A DNA stretch of 64,000 nt from Halobacillus shinanisalinarum (GTDB lineage Bacteria; Bacillota; Bacilli; Bacillales; Halobacillaceae): assembly GCF_022919835.1 (NCBI RefSeq), contig NZ_CP095074.1, positions 682,001 through 746,000 on the forward strand. Reading direction: 5' to 3'. The notes beneath the pieces are model-generated. The model saw only the letters and a program-made list of their open reading frames with translations, made no database searches and was not told where the DNA came from. Positions 62,512-64,000 of this stretch are shown in pieces; the first letter of the stretch is position 1, and every line of letters starts with the position of its first letter. Made by a program: the position numbers and the translations under genes.

Positions 62512-64000
62512 CTAAACAGGTACTTGCTCTCCTTCCTCAATACGGCTAAAAGCATCAGGGTCAACTTCCTTTATTGCTGAACTAGCTTTTTCTAAAGCTT
62601 CCTCGTAGCGGTAAGATCTGAAGTCATTTTCAGCTTCAAGCAACTCTGCAGCTAATAAAGGATATTTACTACGATAGCGGTTTCCATATTGGATCAGACG
62701 TTCAACTAAATGGGCTTTCTTAATAAGTATTCCAGCATCTTGGTTAACCGCTTGTGTATGTTCGATTGCTACTTCAAGCTTATCATTCACTTGCGCCATG
62801 TCTAACGGCTGTAATTCGAGACTTTGAAACACATGATCAATATCTTCCCCGGCCTTTTGCATTTCTTCAAAAAAATAGACAGGAATGCCAGGTAAGTTAC
62901 TTCGTTTCAATCGTCGATGTGTGTCAAGGATCAGCTGTTCCATTTCAGCTAACTTATTTTTAGCTTCCAGTTCATCTTTACGAAGGGTCTGCACCCGTTC
63001 GCTAAAACTCTTATGCTTAGCATTAAGCTCATCCAACTGTTCTTTAAAGTCCTCAAGCTCAACTCGAAGCTCCGAAAAAGAAGTCTTCCCATCCTCACGT
63101 TTCTTTTCGAAGTTCAGGTATTTTTTCTTTAAAAGTGTCATGGATTGATCTATTGTACGATGGGTTTCTAGATCCTCAGACTCCATTTGATAGGTTACTT
63201 GCAAATCGTCTAACTCCTGGTTTGTTTCTTGTAACAACGTATCCAACTCTTCAAGAGATGCTTGGAAGGTGGGGCGCTGTTTCTCAACAAACGTGTTAGC
63301 AAGAGCTTCTTGCTCTAGTGTTTGATAAATTTCCTGAATTCGTGTATCAATTTCCTCTATTAAAGAATGAATGCCTTCCTGGTCACCCTTTTCAAGAGCT
63401 TCCACACTCTTATTTAGTTGTTCTTGATAATCCTCTACTTCTGGTATAAAGCCGAGGTGCGAAACCCGGTAGCCTTCCTCGCCCATATCTTGCATACCAG
63501 CCAGTAACTCTGATAACTGTTCAGGGAGTTCCGTTTGGGTCTTCTTTAAAAGCTCAGGGAAGGATGCTACTTCTTCAGACAAAAGAACAAGCTTATCGCG
63601 GACCGATTGAACAAGATCATTTGCTTCCAAGTAATTCCCTTGCTCCACTTTCTCCTCGTACTTATTCAAATCACCTTCCAGCTCTTCAACTCTAGATTCA
63701 AACAATCGCACAGCCTTACCATATTGATGCCGGTTATGTATCAGCTTTTTCTTTAGATCTTTTAAATCTGGAGCCAAAGCTTCGATTTCTAAGCGACTGC
63801 TTTTCTCCGAATCTAACAGCACTTCTAACTCATTAAACATTTCTTCTATATCCTGCTCAATATCTTGCAGCTTTTTCTCCGTGTTGTTCAGCACTTTTTT
63901 CACACGTTTCATCCGATAACGGTCTGCTGCTTCTTCAGCATCAAACAGGTCTTCTTCTAGATCTGGAAGTTCTCTAGTTAAGATCTGGTCCCAGCGACTG
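62512..64000 (-). CDS. ezrA: Septation ring formation regulator EzrA (partial, N-terminus beyond window end)
   Basis: Membrane-anchored regulator of FtsZ ring assembly. The window holds the C-terminal 495 residues or so of about 560; the N-terminal membrane helix lies outside. The frame enters at 64000 as SRWDQILTRELPDLEEDLFDAEEAADRYR, the family sequence following the anchor. It continues as spectrin-like helical repeats with long coiled coils (KSVEALEKGDQEGIHSLIEEIDTRIQEIYQTLEQ region; LNAKHKSFSERVQTLRKDELEAKNKLAEME). The conserved block LKRSNLPGIPVYFFE and the QYGNRYRSKYP patch (QNR-like motif) come near the end. An internal Met at 63912 is not the start. Confidence 0.94.
   Translation of the reverse strand, partial: SRWDQILTRELPDLEEDLFDAEEAADRYRMKRVKKVLNNTEKKLQDIEQDIEEMFNELEVLLDSEKSSRLEIEALAPDLKDLKKKLIHNRHQYGKAVRLFESRVEELEGDLNKYEEKVEQGNYLEANDLVQSVRDKLVLLSEEVASFPELLKKTQTELPEQLSELLAGMQDMGEEGYRVSHLGFIPEVEDYQEQLNKSVEALEKGDQEGIHSLIEEIDTRIQEIYQTLEQEALANTFVEKQRPTFQASLEELDTLLQETNQELDDLQVTYQMESEDLETHRTIDQSMTLLKKKYLNFEKKREDGKTSFSELRVELEDFKEQLDELNAKHKSFSERVQTLRKDELEAKNKLAEMEQLILDTHRRLKRSNLPGIPVYFFEEMQKAGEDIDHVFQSLELQPLDMAQVNDKLEVAIEHTQAVNQDAGILIKKAHLVERLIQYGNRYRSKYPLLAAELLEAENDFRSYRYEEALEKASSAIKEVDPDAFSRIEEGEQVPV

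Overview
The window is a chromosomal segment from a low-to-medium G+C, endospore-forming member of the Bacillaceae. The evidence is an SspI spore protein, several sporulation genes (ytxC, ytaF, ytvI, ytrH, ytrI), T-box and L20 leader RNAs, and a gene order close to the pheS-to-ezrA part of the Bacillus subtilis map. Details of the proteins and of the intergenic hairpin repeats fit a marine or halotolerant relative (Halobacillus, Virgibacillus or Thalassobacillus type). The genus is an inference.

Layout. 1-6900: pheS with its T-box, an rRNA methyltransferase, sspI, an M42 peptidase, dUTPase, ysdB, a TVP38 membrane protein, ysdA, and infC-rpmI-rplT behind an L20 leader. 7000-13500: thrS with T-box, ytxC, dnaI, dnaB, nrdR. 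13500-15700: a block of hairpin repeats, speD with a structured leader, gapB. 15900-23400: polA-mutM-ytaF-coaE and phoPR. 23600-29100: MaoC-like protein, citZ-icd-mdh, ytvI. 29100-36700: fxsA, pfkA, pyk, accDA, a GntR regulator and the malic enzyme ytsJ. 37000-44300: dnaE, ytrHI, nrnA, ytpI, ytoI. 44300-50000: repeat arrays, ytkL, a membrane-bound aminopropyltransferase, and a DUF4178-PspA-DUF4247-DUF350 operon. 50000-64000: ald, ytkK, usp, moaB, ecsC, ackA, ytxK, NAD kinase, ytcJ, thiI, nifS, ezrA (cut by the window end).

How it fits together. Most genes are central housekeeping: translation, replication, glycolysis, TCA cycle, fatty-acid initiation, gluconeogenesis and acetate overflow. Control sites visible in the DNA include two T-boxes, an L20 leader, an ATT start on infC, candidate CcpA (citZ, ackA), CcpN (gapB) and PhoP (phoP) sites, a GntR/FadR-type operator in front of ytsJ, and two SigW-type promoters (ysdB and the PspA operon).

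The least ordinary parts are four. (1) A SigW-type envelope-stress operon encodes PspA with three poorly characterised proteins and lies next to a membrane aminopropyltransferase; SpeD, which makes that enzyme's co-substrate, is elsewhere in the window. (2) The speD leader can fold into a pseudoknot that hides its Shine-Dalgarno sequence. (3) There are layered families of intergenic hairpin repeats, including a roughly 69-base nested insert built from mini-hairpins with an invariant GTCCT loop. (4) Six genes (ysdA, ytvI, ytrI, ytoI, the aminopropyltransferase, thiI) are each broken by the loss of one base in a G or C run. This points to a systematic sequence error or to homopolymer variation.
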